A stretch of 64,000 nt of DNA, taken from positions 1,426,001-1,490,000 of the forward strand of contig NZ_CP131601.1 of NCBI RefSeq assembly GCF_030685535.1. Direction: 5' to 3'. Every line of letters starts with the position of its first letter. The stretch's first letter is position 1. Source of the stretch: Photobacterium leiognathi. GTDB taxonomy: Bacteria; Pseudomonadota; Gammaproteobacteria; Enterobacterales; Vibrionaceae. Shown here piece by piece: positions 38,095 to 48,405 of this stretch. The notes below the pieces were generated by a model. That model ran no database searches and was not told the DNA's origin. It saw nothing but the letters and a program-made list of their open reading frames with translations. The translations under genes and the position numbers were made by a program.

Positions 38095-38183
38095 ATGCAG
38101 GCACCACTTTCGGCGCTTAGTGGTTGCCTAAATAGTATCTTCATTGCAGAGTTATTTTACTTACAAAGTAAATAAAGTTAGCA

Positions 38184-39173
38184 ATGACAACATTTCACGA
38201 TTTGCTTGGTACAACTGAGCATACGACTCCTAGCGAGATCAAAAAGCGCTATAAATTATTATCTCATCGTTTGCATCCTGACAAATTAGGTTCGGGAGCA
38301 TTAATGCAACTGGTCACATTAGCTTACAATGAAATATTACAGGGTAACGGTAATAAAATATGTGAATCTGTTGTCAGTGAAAAGCTGGTATTAACGAAAA
38401 AATATGCTCAGAAGTTAAAGCAAGAGTTGGAAAGTCAACGCACAAAGAGTATCGACTTAGAGCAACAAATCTTAGATTTAAGAAAATCATTAAATAAAGA
38501 GAAGAATGAAAATAAAAATCTAACTGAACAACTTAAAAATGAAGCAGCCAAAACGCTAGTTCATGATATTTCTCCGGCTGAGATAAATAGATCTGAGAAA
38601 TTACCTCGATTTAAATATGGCATCGTTTATTCCTCAATTCTTTTAAATATATTACTGGCTGTTTTAGTAATTACACTATTTAATGCTCAATCAACACCAT
38701 TAGTTGATGAAAGTAATACCAATGATGTTTTAGTCAATACAGTAGAGCAACCACAGCCAAAGTTGATAGAACGAAAACAAGTTAAAGTAGCTAAACCTGC
38801 AAAAGAAAAAACAGCGATAGAGGTGATTAATATTGAATTAACCAACAGTATTAATCAATGGGAATTACCTAGATTAACAGCAAATAAACCCTACATCGCA
38901 ATACGAAATAAGGCGGGTTCATACATAGTGTCGAGTTGTGATAAACGATTTTATTATTACGCTAATTTAACGCAACAACGTGCGCATTTGCCGCCTAATT
39001 TAGCTTTTATTAAGCATTATCATAACTTTGCTGTTTATCATATTGGTTATGGAATAGGCTCTCAAAAAGATCATTGGCTGAATAGTCAAAGTATTAAAGT
39101 TAACCGTGAATACTTCTCTAATGTGAACTTTGAGCAGATGCAGCAAGCGCTAAAAACTCGTTGTGTGATTTAA
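38184..39173 (+). CDS. Membrane-anchored J-domain protein
   Basis: Protein of 329 residues. J domain at residues 1-60 with the HPD tripeptide intact in SHRLHPDKLGSG, so it should stimulate an Hsp70 ATPase. A charged coiled coil follows (about 65-125, QKLKQELESQRTKSIDLEQQ), then one membrane helix (about 146-168, IVYSSILLNILLAVLVITLF) and a non-cytoplasmic C-terminal domain with two Cys. No G/F-rich or zinc-finger region, so it is a specialised type III J-protein. Partner Hsp70 and client are unknown. It lies 89 bases after the AraC-type gene on the same strand and may be co-transcribed. Confidence 0.82.
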   Translation: MTTFHDLLGTTEHTTPSEIKKRYKLLSHRLHPDKLGSGALMQLVTLAYNEILQGNGNKICESVVSEKLVLTKKYAQKLKQELESQRTKSIDLEQQILDLRKSLNKEKNENKNLTEQLKNEAAKTLVHDISPAEINRSEKLPRFKYGIVYSSILLNILLAVLVITLFNAQSTPLVDESNTNDVLVNTVEQPQPKLIERKQVKVAKPAKEKTAIEVINIELTNSINQWELPRLTANKPYIAIRNKAGSYIVSSCDKRFYYYANLTQQRAHLPPNLAFIKHYHNFAVYHIGYGIGSQKDHWLNSQSIKVNREYFSNVNFEQMQQALKTRCVI

Positions 39174-39225
39174 AAAGAATGAGTGTTTATGAGCACACAA
39201 TTCATAGAGCACTTAACAAAAATTT

Positions 39226-39268
39226 AAGCCCAATGGTGTACCAATAAAAGGTAAACACCATTGGGCTT
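39226..39268. terminator. Convergent terminator between the J-protein and RND genes
   Basis: Perfect 14-base-pair stem AAGCCCAATGGTGT with complement; T-rich on both strands. Confidence 0.82.
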
Positions 39269-39272
39269 TTGT

Positions 39273-42200
39273 TTACGCCGTTTTTAATTGTGTGGTAGCA
39301 ATTGCTTTACGCTTCATGAGCAAAGTAAAAGCTGCAGGTACAAAGTAGAAAGAAAGCAGGGTAGTTAATACTGTACCGCCTGCAATAGTGACAGCAAACG
39401 GAGGCCAAAAACCACCGCCTTCTAACATCAGTGGAATAAAACCGCCGACAGTGGTTATTGTGGTCGAGGTAATATGTCGTGTACAACTCATTACCGCAGT
39501 GTGAATCGCTGTTTGATCACCGCTAAGTGCATTAGGATCGGCTTTTAATTCAGATAAGATCACAATGGCGGCGTTAATAGCCAAGCCGATCAAACCAAGC
39601 AGTCCGATGATCACGGTAAAGCCGAAAGGATAGTTAAATAACCAGACGGATAGCAAGCCTAACCCTGATGCCATAAAGCCCACAGTAAAGATGATCAAAC
39701 TTAATCTAAATGAATTAAATGAAATCACCACGACCATGATCATTAAGGTAAACACCATAGATAAGTTAGCAATCAAGTTACCGACTGATTTATTACGCTC
39801 AGCAGATTCACCACCAATTTCGACTGAATAACCAGCAGGTAAGGTTTTGGTATATTGATCCAGTTTTGCTTGAAATTGATTTAATGCAGTTTGTGGTAAA
39901 ACGCCTGCTTTTAAATAACCTTCGATAACATTGATCCGCTGCCCGTTTCGGTGGGGAATAGCGCCACGAGTTGGTGTTAGTGACAGCGATGCCAATGATG
40001 AAATCGGAACTCCTGAAAATTGCTCGCTATTGTTGCCATTCATTACGGGAATATGCAGGTTTGCTAAGTGAGTCATATTCTCACGAGCCTGGTTATCGAC
40101 ACGGACTCGGATTGGAATGGCTTCCGCGCCTTCAATGATGTTGCCGTTAGTAATACCAATCAGCGAAGCTTGCAGTAAATTAGCAATATCCGTGAGTTGT
40201 AGCCCACTTAATTGACTGGCTTGCTCGTTTACATCAACACGAACTTTAGGTAAGCCAGAAAGCAGTGTTTCTCGGGTATGGGTAACATTAGGTGTGCTTG
40301 CCATCAGTAAGCGAATATCTTCTCCAATAGTCTTTAGCCTATCTAGATTATTACCATATAGACGTACTTCAAGAGGGGCATTAAATGGAGGCCCTTGTTC
40401 TAATTTTCGCACTAAGATCTGTGCTTCTGGAATAGTTTGATCCAACTGTTGCTGTAGTTTAGGGATTAATTTATTGGCTACTTTAAAGTCCACCGCTTTG
40501 ATCATAGCTTGAGCAAAGTTAGGTGTGCCTTGCTGACTTGCAAGCATGTTGTAGTAAAACGATGGAAAGTTAGTACCAATCAGCCAATTCACTTGCTCGA
40601 TATCTGCGTGTTCAGCCAAGATCTTATCAATCTTTTGTGTTGTTTGTTTTGTCGCATCAATGCTCGCTTGAGGTGGTAAAAACACCTGAATTTCAAACAT
40701 GTCACGATCAGAAGGTGGGAAAAATTGCTCGGTAAGCTGAGAAGCACTCCACATCCCGACAAATGGCAGAATCGACATTAACCCTACTGTGAGTAGTGGA
40801 CGCTTAATGGCAAATTGTACCGTATGACCAAATTGCTTTGCTAACCACGGTAGGGTTAATCCAGTTTGATACCAAGCATGATTGTTACTTTGTTGTGGTA
40901 ACCAACGAGCAGCAAACCCAGCGACTAAGGTATGGGCGATAATGTATGAGCCGATCAGTGAGAAAGAAACGGTGAGTGCAATGGCGCCAACAAATTCACC
41001 AGCAGGGCCGGGCATGAGGAAAATAGGCGCAAAGGCAAGTACGGTTGTTAGTGTTGAGCCTAATAGTGGGATCCAAAGATGATGAATGGCTTTTAATGCC
41101 GATTCTAAACGCTTCATCCCTTTTTGACGATAATGCTGAATGGTATCAACCATGACAATGGCATTATCCACCATGATCCCCAGTGCCACGATTAAACCCG
41201 TCACTGACATTTGGTTCATTGGTAAGCCAGTAAAGTGCATTAAGGTTAAAGTAAACAAACAGGTTAATGGCAGAGACAGTGCGACAATAACCGCTGAACG
41301 TATCCCCAAGGTAATAAATAAAACAGCTAATATCAGTGCAAAGCCAAGTAATAGGTTAGATGCTAGATCGGATAAACGTGTTTGGGTGTAGCCTTGCTGT
41401 TCAAAGATATGATTGAGTTTAATATTACTCGGTAGTTCGTGTTCAAATTGAGTCAGAAATTGATTAACACGCTCAGTCCATTGATCGACACGTAAATGAG
41501 GCTGCATGCGTGCTGCCACAATCACCGCAGGCTTTCCATCAATAACGGCTATTTCAGCAGCAGGATTGGTTTGCTGTCTGCTGATGGTGGCAATATTTTC
41601 TAAACGAACAAGATGACCATTATTATCAATAGTAATGGGGACTTGTCGAATACGATCTAATGAATCGAGAGAGTCTGCAATTTCGAGGCTAAAACGGTTT
41701 TGTCCGTTAACTAACTCACCAGCGGCATTTTTAGCGTCTGCGCCTTGAATAGCTGAGGAAATAGAAATAGCTGAGCCACCTAGCGCACTGACCGCAACAG
41801 GATCAATTTTAACTACTATTTCTTCTTCTGGTAGCCCGTATTCATCTACAAATTCAGTACCATTTAATGTACGTAGACGGTTTGCCAACTCGATAGCGTA
41901 ACGTCGGAGCGTTAACAAATCGGTTGCTGAATTACCTTGCCAAGTTAGTGCGGTGATCACCGTAAAAGCATAGGAATGATCGCTGTCGAGATCAGGAACA
42001 GAGGTGCCTTTGGGTAATTGCGGGGTGACATCAGATAGCTTATCTCTGACATCAGACCAAACTGGCTCAGAATCCGTTACGTTATCTTTTAGCTCAAGAC
42101 TTACCAGTGATACACCGGGACGAGAGACAGAAGTAATGTTATTAATGTCATCGAGTTCTCGAAGTTTATTCTCAATCTTTTCTGTGACGAGTGCTTCAAC

Positions 42201-42365
42201 GCGCTCTGCTGTTGCACCTGGGTAATGGGTAATAATGGAAGCATTTCGATTGTTAATGATCGGATCTTCAGCGCGAGGCAGAGTTGATAGCGCTGATAAA
42301 CCACTGACGATCAGCAATGCCACCGCTAACGCTAATAAACGGGTATTAGAAAGTATACGTTTCAT
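39273..42365 (-). CDS. RND efflux pump, inner-membrane permease
   Basis: Protein of 1030 residues with the RND repeat structure: helix 1, large periplasmic loop, helices 2-6, helix 7, second loop, helices 8-12. GIMVDNAIVMVDTIQHYR in helix 4 corresponds to the proton-relay segment; classical drug pumps have two adjacent Asp, here it is Asp-Asn. PRAEDPIINNRNASI after helix 1 and FEIQVFLPPQ after helix 7 are typical of a subgroup distinct from AcrB. Substrate unknown. It starts two bases after the adaptor stop, so the two are one operon. There is no outer-membrane channel gene here; a TolC-like protein elsewhere is presumed. Confidence 0.93.
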   Translation of the reverse strand: MKRILSNTRLLALAVALLIVSGLSALSTLPRAEDPIINNRNASIITHYPGATAERVEALVTEKIENKLRELDDINNITSVSRPGVSLVSLELKDNVTDSEPVWSDVRDKLSDVTPQLPKGTSVPDLDSDHSYAFTVITALTWQGNSATDLLTLRRYAIELANRLRTLNGTEFVDEYGLPEEEIVVKIDPVAVSALGGSAISISSAIQGADAKNAAGELVNGQNRFSLEIADSLDSLDRIRQVPITIDNNGHLVRLENIATISRQQTNPAAEIAVIDGKPAVIVAARMQPHLRVDQWTERVNQFLTQFEHELPSNIKLNHIFEQQGYTQTRLSDLASNLLLGFALILAVLFITLGIRSAVIVALSLPLTCLFTLTLMHFTGLPMNQMSVTGLIVALGIMVDNAIVMVDTIQHYRQKGMKRLESALKAIHHLWIPLLGSTLTTVLAFAPIFLMPGPAGEFVGAIALTVSFSLIGSYIIAHTLVAGFAARWLPQQSNNHAWYQTGLTLPWLAKQFGHTVQFAIKRPLLTVGLMSILPFVGMWSASQLTEQFFPPSDRDMFEIQVFLPPQASIDATKQTTQKIDKILAEHADIEQVNWLIGTNFPSFYYNMLASQQGTPNFAQAMIKAVDFKVANKLIPKLQQQLDQTIPEAQILVRKLEQGPPFNAPLEVRLYGNNLDRLKTIGEDIRLLMASTPNVTHTRETLLSGLPKVRVDVNEQASQLSGLQLTDIANLLQASLIGITNGNIIEGAEAIPIRVRVDNQARENMTHLANLHIPVMNGNNSEQFSGVPISSLASLSLTPTRGAIPHRNGQRINVIEGYLKAGVLPQTALNQFQAKLDQYTKTLPAGYSVEIGGESAERNKSVGNLIANLSMVFTLMIMVVVISFNSFRLSLIIFTVGFMASGLGLLSVWLFNYPFGFTVIIGLLGLIGLAINAAIVILSELKADPNALSGDQTAIHTAVMSCTRHITSTTITTVGGFIPLMLEGGGFWPPFAVTIAGGTVLTTLLSFYFVPAAFTLLMKRKAIATTQLKTA

Positions 42366-42367
42366 AT

Positions 42368-43519
42368 TTATACCCCGTTATCGTTAGAATTTGTCGGGTT
42401 TGTTGCCGTTTTTTGCTTTGGGGCGATTTGTGGCTTTATGGTGACGATTTGCCCTGGCACTAAGCGGTGTAACCCATTAGCAATGATTTGCTCACCATTT
42501 TGAACCGCACCTTTAATAAAGGCTTTATCGTTAGCGGCATACAGTAATTGTACCGAGCGACGTTCCACTTCAGGGCCAGCACCATTTTCAGTAACAGCAA
42601 AGATATTCCATGTGCCACGAATACCATCAGTTAATGCTGATAACGGTACCCAAAAGCCAGATTGTGATTGGGTATCATCGTAATTAAGGTAGGCAAGTTC
42701 GCCATTGATCACCTTGGCATCAGCAGGAAGTGAAAAACGGAAATTAATAGCACGGTTATTTAAACCAACGGTTGCGCCTGGATTTAATAATTTGACAGGA
42801 TAAGCATGTTTACCAACGCGCACAGTCCATTGTTTTTGTGCCAAGACGCCAGAGACTTTATCTATCGGGATCCCGATATGAACTTCTTTATTGTTGTTAG
42901 CTAATAAAGTTACGGTAGGGGAACCTGCGTTAACGACATCCCCATATGAAATATGACGGGCACTGATTACACCATTGTAGGGGGCAACAATGGTTGATTT
43001 CACTAATCGCAATTGGTTGGCTGCAAGGGTTGCGGAAAGTTGGCGAATGCTAGCTTTTAGCTCTTTACGTTGGCTAGTGAGGTTGTCAATTTCTGAAGCA
43101 GCACTAAAGCCTTTCGCTTTAAGTGATTTCTGACGTTTGAGGTTGGTATTTACTAATTCTAACTGTGCTGATATTTGTGCTTGCTGTGCACGTAATTGAT
43201 CAGCTTCAGTGGCTAGCAATTGGGTATCGAGGGTTAATAGTGGATCGCCTTTTTTAACGGTATCGCCCACATCTACATAAATAGTGTCAATCTTGCCATT
43301 AAGTTCAAAGCCTAAGTTAGCTTGTTGTCCTGCTTGAACAAAGCCAACATATTCACGCTCAATCGCAAAATTATCTTGCTGCTTGAGTTGATGTGTATTG
43401 ACGCTAAGTATCTGCGGAATTTCAGAATTTTCATTTTTTTCTGAAGAGTCACACCCAGTGACAAGGGTCGTGCTAAAGATCACATATAACGCTAAAGATG
43501 GTTTGGTTATCCATTGCAT
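42368..43519 (-). CDS. RND pump periplasmic adaptor lipoprotein
   Basis: Membrane-fusion protein of 383 residues. Lipoprotein signal ends in LVTGCDSSE (lipobox VTGC). Lipoyl half-motifs GFVQAGQQANLGFELNGKID and VAPYNGVISARHISYGDVVN flank an alpha-helical hairpin (about 95-165), followed by beta-barrel and membrane-proximal domains. It would link the permease to a TolC-type channel. First gene of the operon, divergent from the tetR-like gene. Confidence 0.92.
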   Translation of the reverse strand: MQWITKPSLALYVIFSTTLVTGCDSSEKNENSEIPQILSVNTHQLKQQDNFAIEREYVGFVQAGQQANLGFELNGKIDTIYVDVGDTVKKGDPLLTLDTQLLATEADQLRAQQAQISAQLELVNTNLKRQKSLKAKGFSAASEIDNLTSQRKELKASIRQLSATLAANQLRLVKSTIVAPYNGVISARHISYGDVVNAGSPTVTLLANNNKEVHIGIPIDKVSGVLAQKQWTVRVGKHAYPVKLLNPGATVGLNNRAINFRFSLPADAKVINGELAYLNYDDTQSQSGFWVPLSALTDGIRGTWNIFAVTENGAGPEVERRSVQLLYAANDKAFIKGAVQNGEQIIANGLHRLVPGQIVTIKPQIAPKQKTATNPTNSNDNGV

Positions 43520-43538
43520 TGCTAGCTATCCTAATATT

Positions 43539-43600
43539 AAACTAGACTCTGTAGTCCATATGATTAAAAAGTATACTAAGTAAACTGGACTGTCTAGTTT
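43539..43600. promoter_or_regulatory. Candidate TetR-type operators between the pump and its regulator
   Basis: Site 1 (43582-43600) is AAACTGGACTGTCTAGTTT, a near-perfect palindrome. Site 2 (43541-43559) is ACTAGACTCTGTAGTCCA-like, with GACT/AGTC arms, and shares AAACTAGAC and AGTCCA with site 1. Both lie in the divergent promoter region. TetR binding is inferred. Confidence 0.55.
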
Positions 43601-43652
43601 GATTTTGGTTTATTCATAAAAAATTAGCAATAAAATACTTGTAGGTGATCGA

Positions 43653-44261
43653 GTGTTAACACCAAGAAGTCAGATGAAGAGGCAACAAATTTTAGATGCC
43701 GCCACTAAGTTGTTTATCCAGTATGGTTACGCCATAACGATGGATAGCATTGCGGTAGAAGCAAATGTGTCAAAGCAGACGGTATATGCCCATTTCAAAA
43801 CCAAAGATGAGCTGTTTGATACCTGTATTCGTGCTAAATGCATGGAAAGCCAGTGCGAACATATCTTGCTCAATGATGATCGTGATACACGTACGGTACT
43901 GTGTGGGTTTGCGAAACGTTTTCAAGAAATTTTACTTTCAGAAGAGGCGATTGTGACGTATAGAACAGCGATCCGTCAGTTAGAGACGCATCCTGATCTA
44001 GCGAAAGTGTATGTTTCCGCAGGCCCTCAAACCACCATAGCTATGCTGGCTGAGTATTTAACGGCGAAACAAGCGCAAGGTGAAATTGCATTTTCTATTT
44101 CAGCGAAAGATGCTGCAATGCAATTATTATTAATGCTACATGGTCGTATCGTCTTTTTAGCTCAATTAGGTCAACCTTGTGATATGAGCAGTCAAGAAAA
44201 TGAAGCTTATATTGAAAGTTGTGTAGACTTGTTCCTTAATGGCTATAGTGTCAAAAAGTAA
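43653..44261 (+). CDS. TetR/AcrR-family repressor, likely regulator of the RND pump
   Basis: Protein of 202 residues. N-terminal HTH: RQQILDAATKLFIQYGYAIT, MDSIAVEANVSKQTVYAHFKTKDELF, the canonical TetR pattern. The C-terminal half is a helical ligand-binding domain with little conservation, as usual. GTG start at 43653 with AGGTGAT ahead. Divergent from the adaptor-permease operon, with palindromes between, so it very probably represses the pump until a ligand binds. Confidence 0.9.
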   Translation: MLTPRSQMKRQQILDAATKLFIQYGYAITMDSIAVEANVSKQTVYAHFKTKDELFDTCIRAKCMESQCEHILLNDDRDTRTVLCGFAKRFQEILLSEEAIVTYRTAIRQLETHPDLAKVYVSAGPQTTIAMLAEYLTAKQAQGEIAFSISAKDAAMQLLLMLHGRIVFLAQLGQPCDMSSQENEAYIESCVDLFLNGYSVKK

Positions 44262-44305
44262 CATCGTAACGCAGCATAATACTAAGAAAAGAGGGAGTCA
44301 GTAAG

Positions 44306-44908
44306 ATGGATTTAAAGCGATATAAAGCGGTTATCTTTGATATGGATGGCACGCTGATAGATTCAATGCCAGCACATATTGATGCTTGGCAGACGACATG
44401 TGAAGCCCACGGTATTCCTGTTGATCGTGATTGGTTTTATACCATGGGTGGTTCGCCAACGCTCAATACCGCTAAAGCCTTGATTGAGAAATACCAGCTT
44501 GATAAGGATCCTGTGTATTTAGCAGAATCTAAATTGCGCAACTTTGATGATATTAAACAAAAAGGTGAAGTCATTACTGGAACCTTTGAGATTTTAAAAC
44601 AAGCAAAAGCATTGGGTATGCCATCGGCTATTGGTACAGGTTGTCAACGTCGACACGCATTAGAGATCTTAACTGCAGCAGGCTTAATGCCATTGCTAGA
44701 TGAAATTGTGACTGCCAATGAAGTGACACAACATAAACCATTCCCAGAAACGTTTTTACAAGCCGCAGAAAAGTTAGGGGTTGCAGCCAAAGATTGCGTG
44801 GTATTTGAAGATACCGAGTTAGGTTGCCAAGCAGCTAAGGCGGCAGGAATGGATTGTTACTTAGTCGCTGATGGGGAAATTACAGCATTTCGTCCGGCAA
44901 ATATTTAG
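44306..44908 (+). CDS. yqaB: HAD-family sugar-phosphate phosphatase, YqaB-like
   Basis: Protein of 200 residues in the beta-phosphoglucomutase-like HAD group. Motif I FDMDGTLIDSMP, cap helices, motif II AIGTGCQ, motif III Lys in TQHKPFPETF, motif IV VFEDTELGCQAAKAAGMD. The GSPT text in the cap (MGGSPTLNTAKALIE) matches E. coli YqaB, a fructose-1-phosphatase. The exact substrate is not certain. GAGGGAGT precedes the ATG. Confidence 0.87.
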   Translation: MDLKRYKAVIFDMDGTLIDSMPAHIDAWQTTCEAHGIPVDRDWFYTMGGSPTLNTAKALIEKYQLDKDPVYLAESKLRNFDDIKQKGEVITGTFEILKQAKALGMPSAIGTGCQRRHALEILTAAGLMPLLDEIVTANEVTQHKPFPETFLQAAEKLGVAAKDCVVFEDTELGCQAAKAAGMDCYLVADGEITAFRPANI

Positions 44909-44956
44909 TGTTATCTCAATATCAGTTATCCTTGCGCACCGTTTAGCTTAATTCCA

Positions 44957-45430
44957 ATGATTATGACCAATAAAAAATCACACTCTCCGCGTGCGCATCA
45001 CCAACCTCATCCGAATAAAGGCCAGCCTTACACTATTTCTGAAACGCGTTTTTGGTGTCAGCGTTTGGCGAAAACCACAATCCGAGCCTTACATATTTTA
45101 GGTGTTGCCGCATCGAGTGCGGGGTTTATTTTTGCGGTAGAGAAGTCATTGTGGATCAACTGGTGGATCTTAGCCATGATGAGCGGTATCACTATGATGT
45201 CATTGGAAATTTATCGTTCAAAGCTTTGGCTTATCCAACTTAAAGGCGTGCTTACGTTTGTGAAGTTATTGATGTTGCTGTCGATTGTTTGGTTACCTGC
45301 ACAACAAGCACATATTTATATTGCGGTGATCATCCTTTCTGTCTTTATTGCTCATGGTCCGGCAGGACTTCGCCATTATTCTATTTGGCATCGTAAACGT
45401 ATTGACGAGAAAAAGTCTTTAAATGGTTAA
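44957..45430 (+). CDS. Four-helix membrane protein of unknown function
   Basis: Protein of 157 residues (or 155 from the second ATG). A basic, His-rich N-terminus (SPRAHHQPHPNKG) is followed by four membrane helices from about residue 40 to 135, and a basic tail (WHRKRIDEKK). It lies 48 bases after the yqaB-like gene on the same strand. Not recognised; lineage-specific hypothetical. Confidence 0.6.
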   Translation: MIMTNKKSHSPRAHHQPHPNKGQPYTISETRFWCQRLAKTTIRALHILGVAASSAGFIFAVEKSLWINWWILAMMSGITMMSLEIYRSKLWLIQLKGVLTFVKLLMLLSIVWLPAQQAHIYIAVIILSVFIAHGPAGLRHYSIWHRKRIDEKKSLNG

Positions 45431-45519
45431 ATACTCGGTAGCTATTAGCCAACCGTAAAAGCAAGGATACAAAATAGCGATTACACTAAGAGTGGTAACA
45501 CAGTTATAGATAAGGATGA

Positions 45520-46218
45520 ATGATGGATAAACGCCAAATTGTATTTTTGTCTATTGTACTGACTGTTATCGCTCTGGTTGTTTTTGCGCTTTATGAAGAA
45601 AAAATCAAACCTAAGCAAGCAACGCTAGATCAATTAGTCACCGAATATATTCTTGCTAAAGGTGAAACGCTTCCTCAAAACACAGAAAATGAACCTGCTT
45701 ATTTATCAGGGCTGGCTGATCTTGATAACAATGGAAAACAAGAAATCTTCATTTTGATGCAAATAGATAAATATTGCGATAAACAACAGTGCAATGCATA
45801 TCTATTTGATGATAAAGATAAAGTTATCGCCAAGTGGAAAAATATTCAACGTCCAGTCTTACTCGGTAACGATACAACAGACGGCTGGAAAAATATTATT
45901 CTCACTACTAATGATCAAATGCACATCATTAAGCATAATAAAACGCAATATAACCAAGATATGAGCAAAGCGCCGATATATGATGACAAAGATCATGCCT
46001 TTGAAGCGGTAGGACTTGCTATTGATAGCGACTATTACCAAAAAGATGGTACTAATTTAGAACTAGATTACTCCCAGCCTATATTTGATTGTCAAAGCTG
46101 TTATTTATTTAGTTATGAGAAATTTAATGATGACGCCAGCCAGCTTTATTATTTATCGGTCGATGTGGCAACGAAGCGAGTTCGCACAGTGGAAGCCAGC
46201 ACGATTAGCGATAAGTAA
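45520..46218 (+). CDS. Anchored periplasmic protein with a Ca-loop-like repeat
   Basis: Protein of 232 residues. One N-terminal membrane helix or uncleaved signal (IVFLSIVLTVIALVVFALYEE), then a soluble domain. The text GLADLDNNGKQEIFILM resembles the Asp-rich loops of FG-GAP/EF-hand-like proteins. Four Cys in two close pairs (KYCDKQQC, FDCQSC) could form disulfides in the periplasm. The start at 45520 follows AAGGATGA. I do not recognise the family. Confidence 0.6.
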   Translation: MMDKRQIVFLSIVLTVIALVVFALYEEKIKPKQATLDQLVTEYILAKGETLPQNTENEPAYLSGLADLDNNGKQEIFILMQIDKYCDKQQCNAYLFDDKDKVIAKWKNIQRPVLLGNDTTDGWKNIILTTNDQMHIIKHNKTQYNQDMSKAPIYDDKDHAFEAVGLAIDSDYYQKDGTNLELDYSQPIFDCQSCYLFSYEKFNDDASQLYYLSVDVATKRVRTVEASTISDK

Positions 46219-46250
46219 TGCTAGTGACGATTAACGATAGGAAAAACAAA

Positions 46251-46295
46251 AGGGCGATGTGTTTACTTTAGAGTATAGAGTAAACACATCGCTCT
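46251..46295. terminator. Convergent terminator
   Basis: Seventeen-base-pair stem (one G-U) with inner perfect 14 bases, 46254-46267 with 46279-46292, between two convergent genes. Confidence 0.75.
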
Positions 46296-46300
46296 TATTG

Positions 46301-48238
46301 CTATTTCAGCACATAGGCTTGCTGGTGGAATATCCAATCTTCTAACTGTCTTATATCGTTTTCAATTAATGAACAAAGCATATCTGTAGGATGCTCAAAA
46401 TCATGATCTATATCAGGCTTAGCTAATTGTTCATAACGTTGTGGAAAGTGTTTCACAATCCAAGACAGTTGCTTAATCCACTTTTGACTAAATTGACTAT
46501 CTTCTTTTGAATATATCCCTAACTTTGTTGCCAATAATAGAGAGTCATTTAAACGGCGTAAGATGATCAGTAAACTGCGCCAGTCTTGCGATGTTCTAGG
46601 GCTTAAATTCGGCTCTTTTAACAAGTTAAAGATTTCATTTTTTAGGGTGTAGTAATTATCTTGCACCTTATAAAGATTAAGCTTTTGTTCAAAGAGTGGT
46701 TTATCTAGCACTGTCACATACAAGATCTGAGAGCGCATCATGCGTGTAATGTATTGATCAAGCCATCGCATTGTCCAGCTAGGGGCAATGAAATAGTTGA
46801 TAGAAAACGCAATCGTGACACCAAAGAGGGTATCAATAATACGATAGAAGGTGATTAGCGTGTTGTCGGGTGACAATAAGCTAATGGCAAACACAATCAT
46901 CGATGTTAACCAGAATACATGAATGTCGTAGCGTTCTTTATGATAAGTCGTAAAGGCGAAAAACACTGAAATACTGGTGAGTATGATCAGGTGCTGATGG
47001 GGCGCTAAATATAAGCATACAAAGCTATATAAACCGCCTAGCGCAGTACCATAAAAGCGATGCCACATACGGTGGTTAGTCACACCCATTGAAGAGGTAA
47101 GTAACACAATAAAGGCGGTTAACGAAATCCAGTAGCCTTGTGGGATCTTATAGAAAATGGTTAAAAATTGCGTGATTGCTAAGGTTAGTGCAATTTTTCC
47201 ACCATGACGCCATTCTTTTGATTTTATATTTAATGCACGTTTGAAATTACGTAAAAACGATTTGGTATCTGAGGTAAATAAGTAAATGTTTTTACTGTAA
47301 TCCAGTGGCGAAAAGTTAGAGAAGTTATAACAACGCTTTAGTTGCTCTAATAAATCAACAATATATTGGTTGTTCTTATGTTCATTAACATCAAAAACCG
47401 CAGTAATTTGTTGTTGATGTTTCAATTCGAAAGCCGCTTGTTCAATCCACGAAAATAATCGCTCTCGCGTTGTTTCTTGCAAACGGAAACTTAAGATACG
47501 TTCAAGGCTAATAATATATTCAGCCACTTCCAAGGAGCGTTGTAACTCCATACGTATTTGCTCAGTACGCTTTGCTGAAGTGATGGAGTTACTGTAATAA
47601 GCGACTTTATGGGCACACTGGTAAAAATGCTGTCTTTTATCTTCCAGTGCCGATTCATCATCCGTTAAACGTAACGTATCTAGCCAATCAGCCAGAGACG
47701 TAGTGACTGACTGAATATGGCATTGCAATATACGGCCTTTGAAGAATGACTATAGCATCAAAGATGTGAACATAACGCTAAGTGCAGCAAATAAGTTCGC
47801 AAATAGAATGATCAGAAAGGGGTTGTCGGCACTGGCAAAGTGGATCGACATAATATAGGTAAAGCCGAAGTTATAGCCAAACAAGCGAATGTGCGGTCGT
47901 TGATTCGACATTAAACCATAGACAATCGCAATCGAGCACAACGTCAATGAGCTTAGCCATATATTGTCATACACGCTATAGGCTAAATAGGTAGATCCTG
48001 CAGTGAAGATGGTTGATAAAGAAAGAATTTGTAAGCGTTTTAAATAAGGCAGATCACGCCCTTGTACGCCTAATAACCATGCGGTGATCAGTCCTGAAAT
48101 GCCCGCAGCAGTGAATCCGAAAAAGTAAAACAGCCCAAGTGACATCACCATCGGGATCGTGATGCGAATAGAGTCGGGGATATCTGCCGCGTTAGAAAAC
48201 CAGCGAGACCAAATTAAGCGAAGAGAATACTTTTTCAT
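46301..48238 (-). pseudogene. YccS/YhfK-like FUSC membrane protein interrupted by in-frame TAG
   Basis: A large FUSC protein with two membrane modules. Module 1 (upstream of the stop) has helices such as DSIRITIPMVMSLGLFYFFG and FANLFAALSVMFTSLML. The frame then meets TAG at 47752-47750 and goes on, in the same frame, SFFKGRILQCHIQSVTTSLADWL through a helical linker to module 2 (WRHGGKIALTLAITQFLTIF, YWISLTAFIVLLTSSMGVT with the FUSC signature HRMWHRFYGTALGGL) and a cytoplasmic tail. Undamaged length would be 645 residues from the ATG at 48238. The codons at the break are TAG TCA; TGG CCA would give LMLWPFFKGR. No other defect is visible. Substrate unknown. Confidence 0.82.
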
Positions 48239-48405
48239 TATTGATAGCAAGAACGCGAGCAAAGCAGATACAACTAAGAATAGCGGGTAATGTATTTGCT
48301 GTGGGTATATTAGTGTTGCGTAATGTATGCCTATAAATCACAACTGACAAGTAGATTTATATGATAAATAGAATTTATTATTTCTTAACGAAGATTAGGT
48401 AAAGA

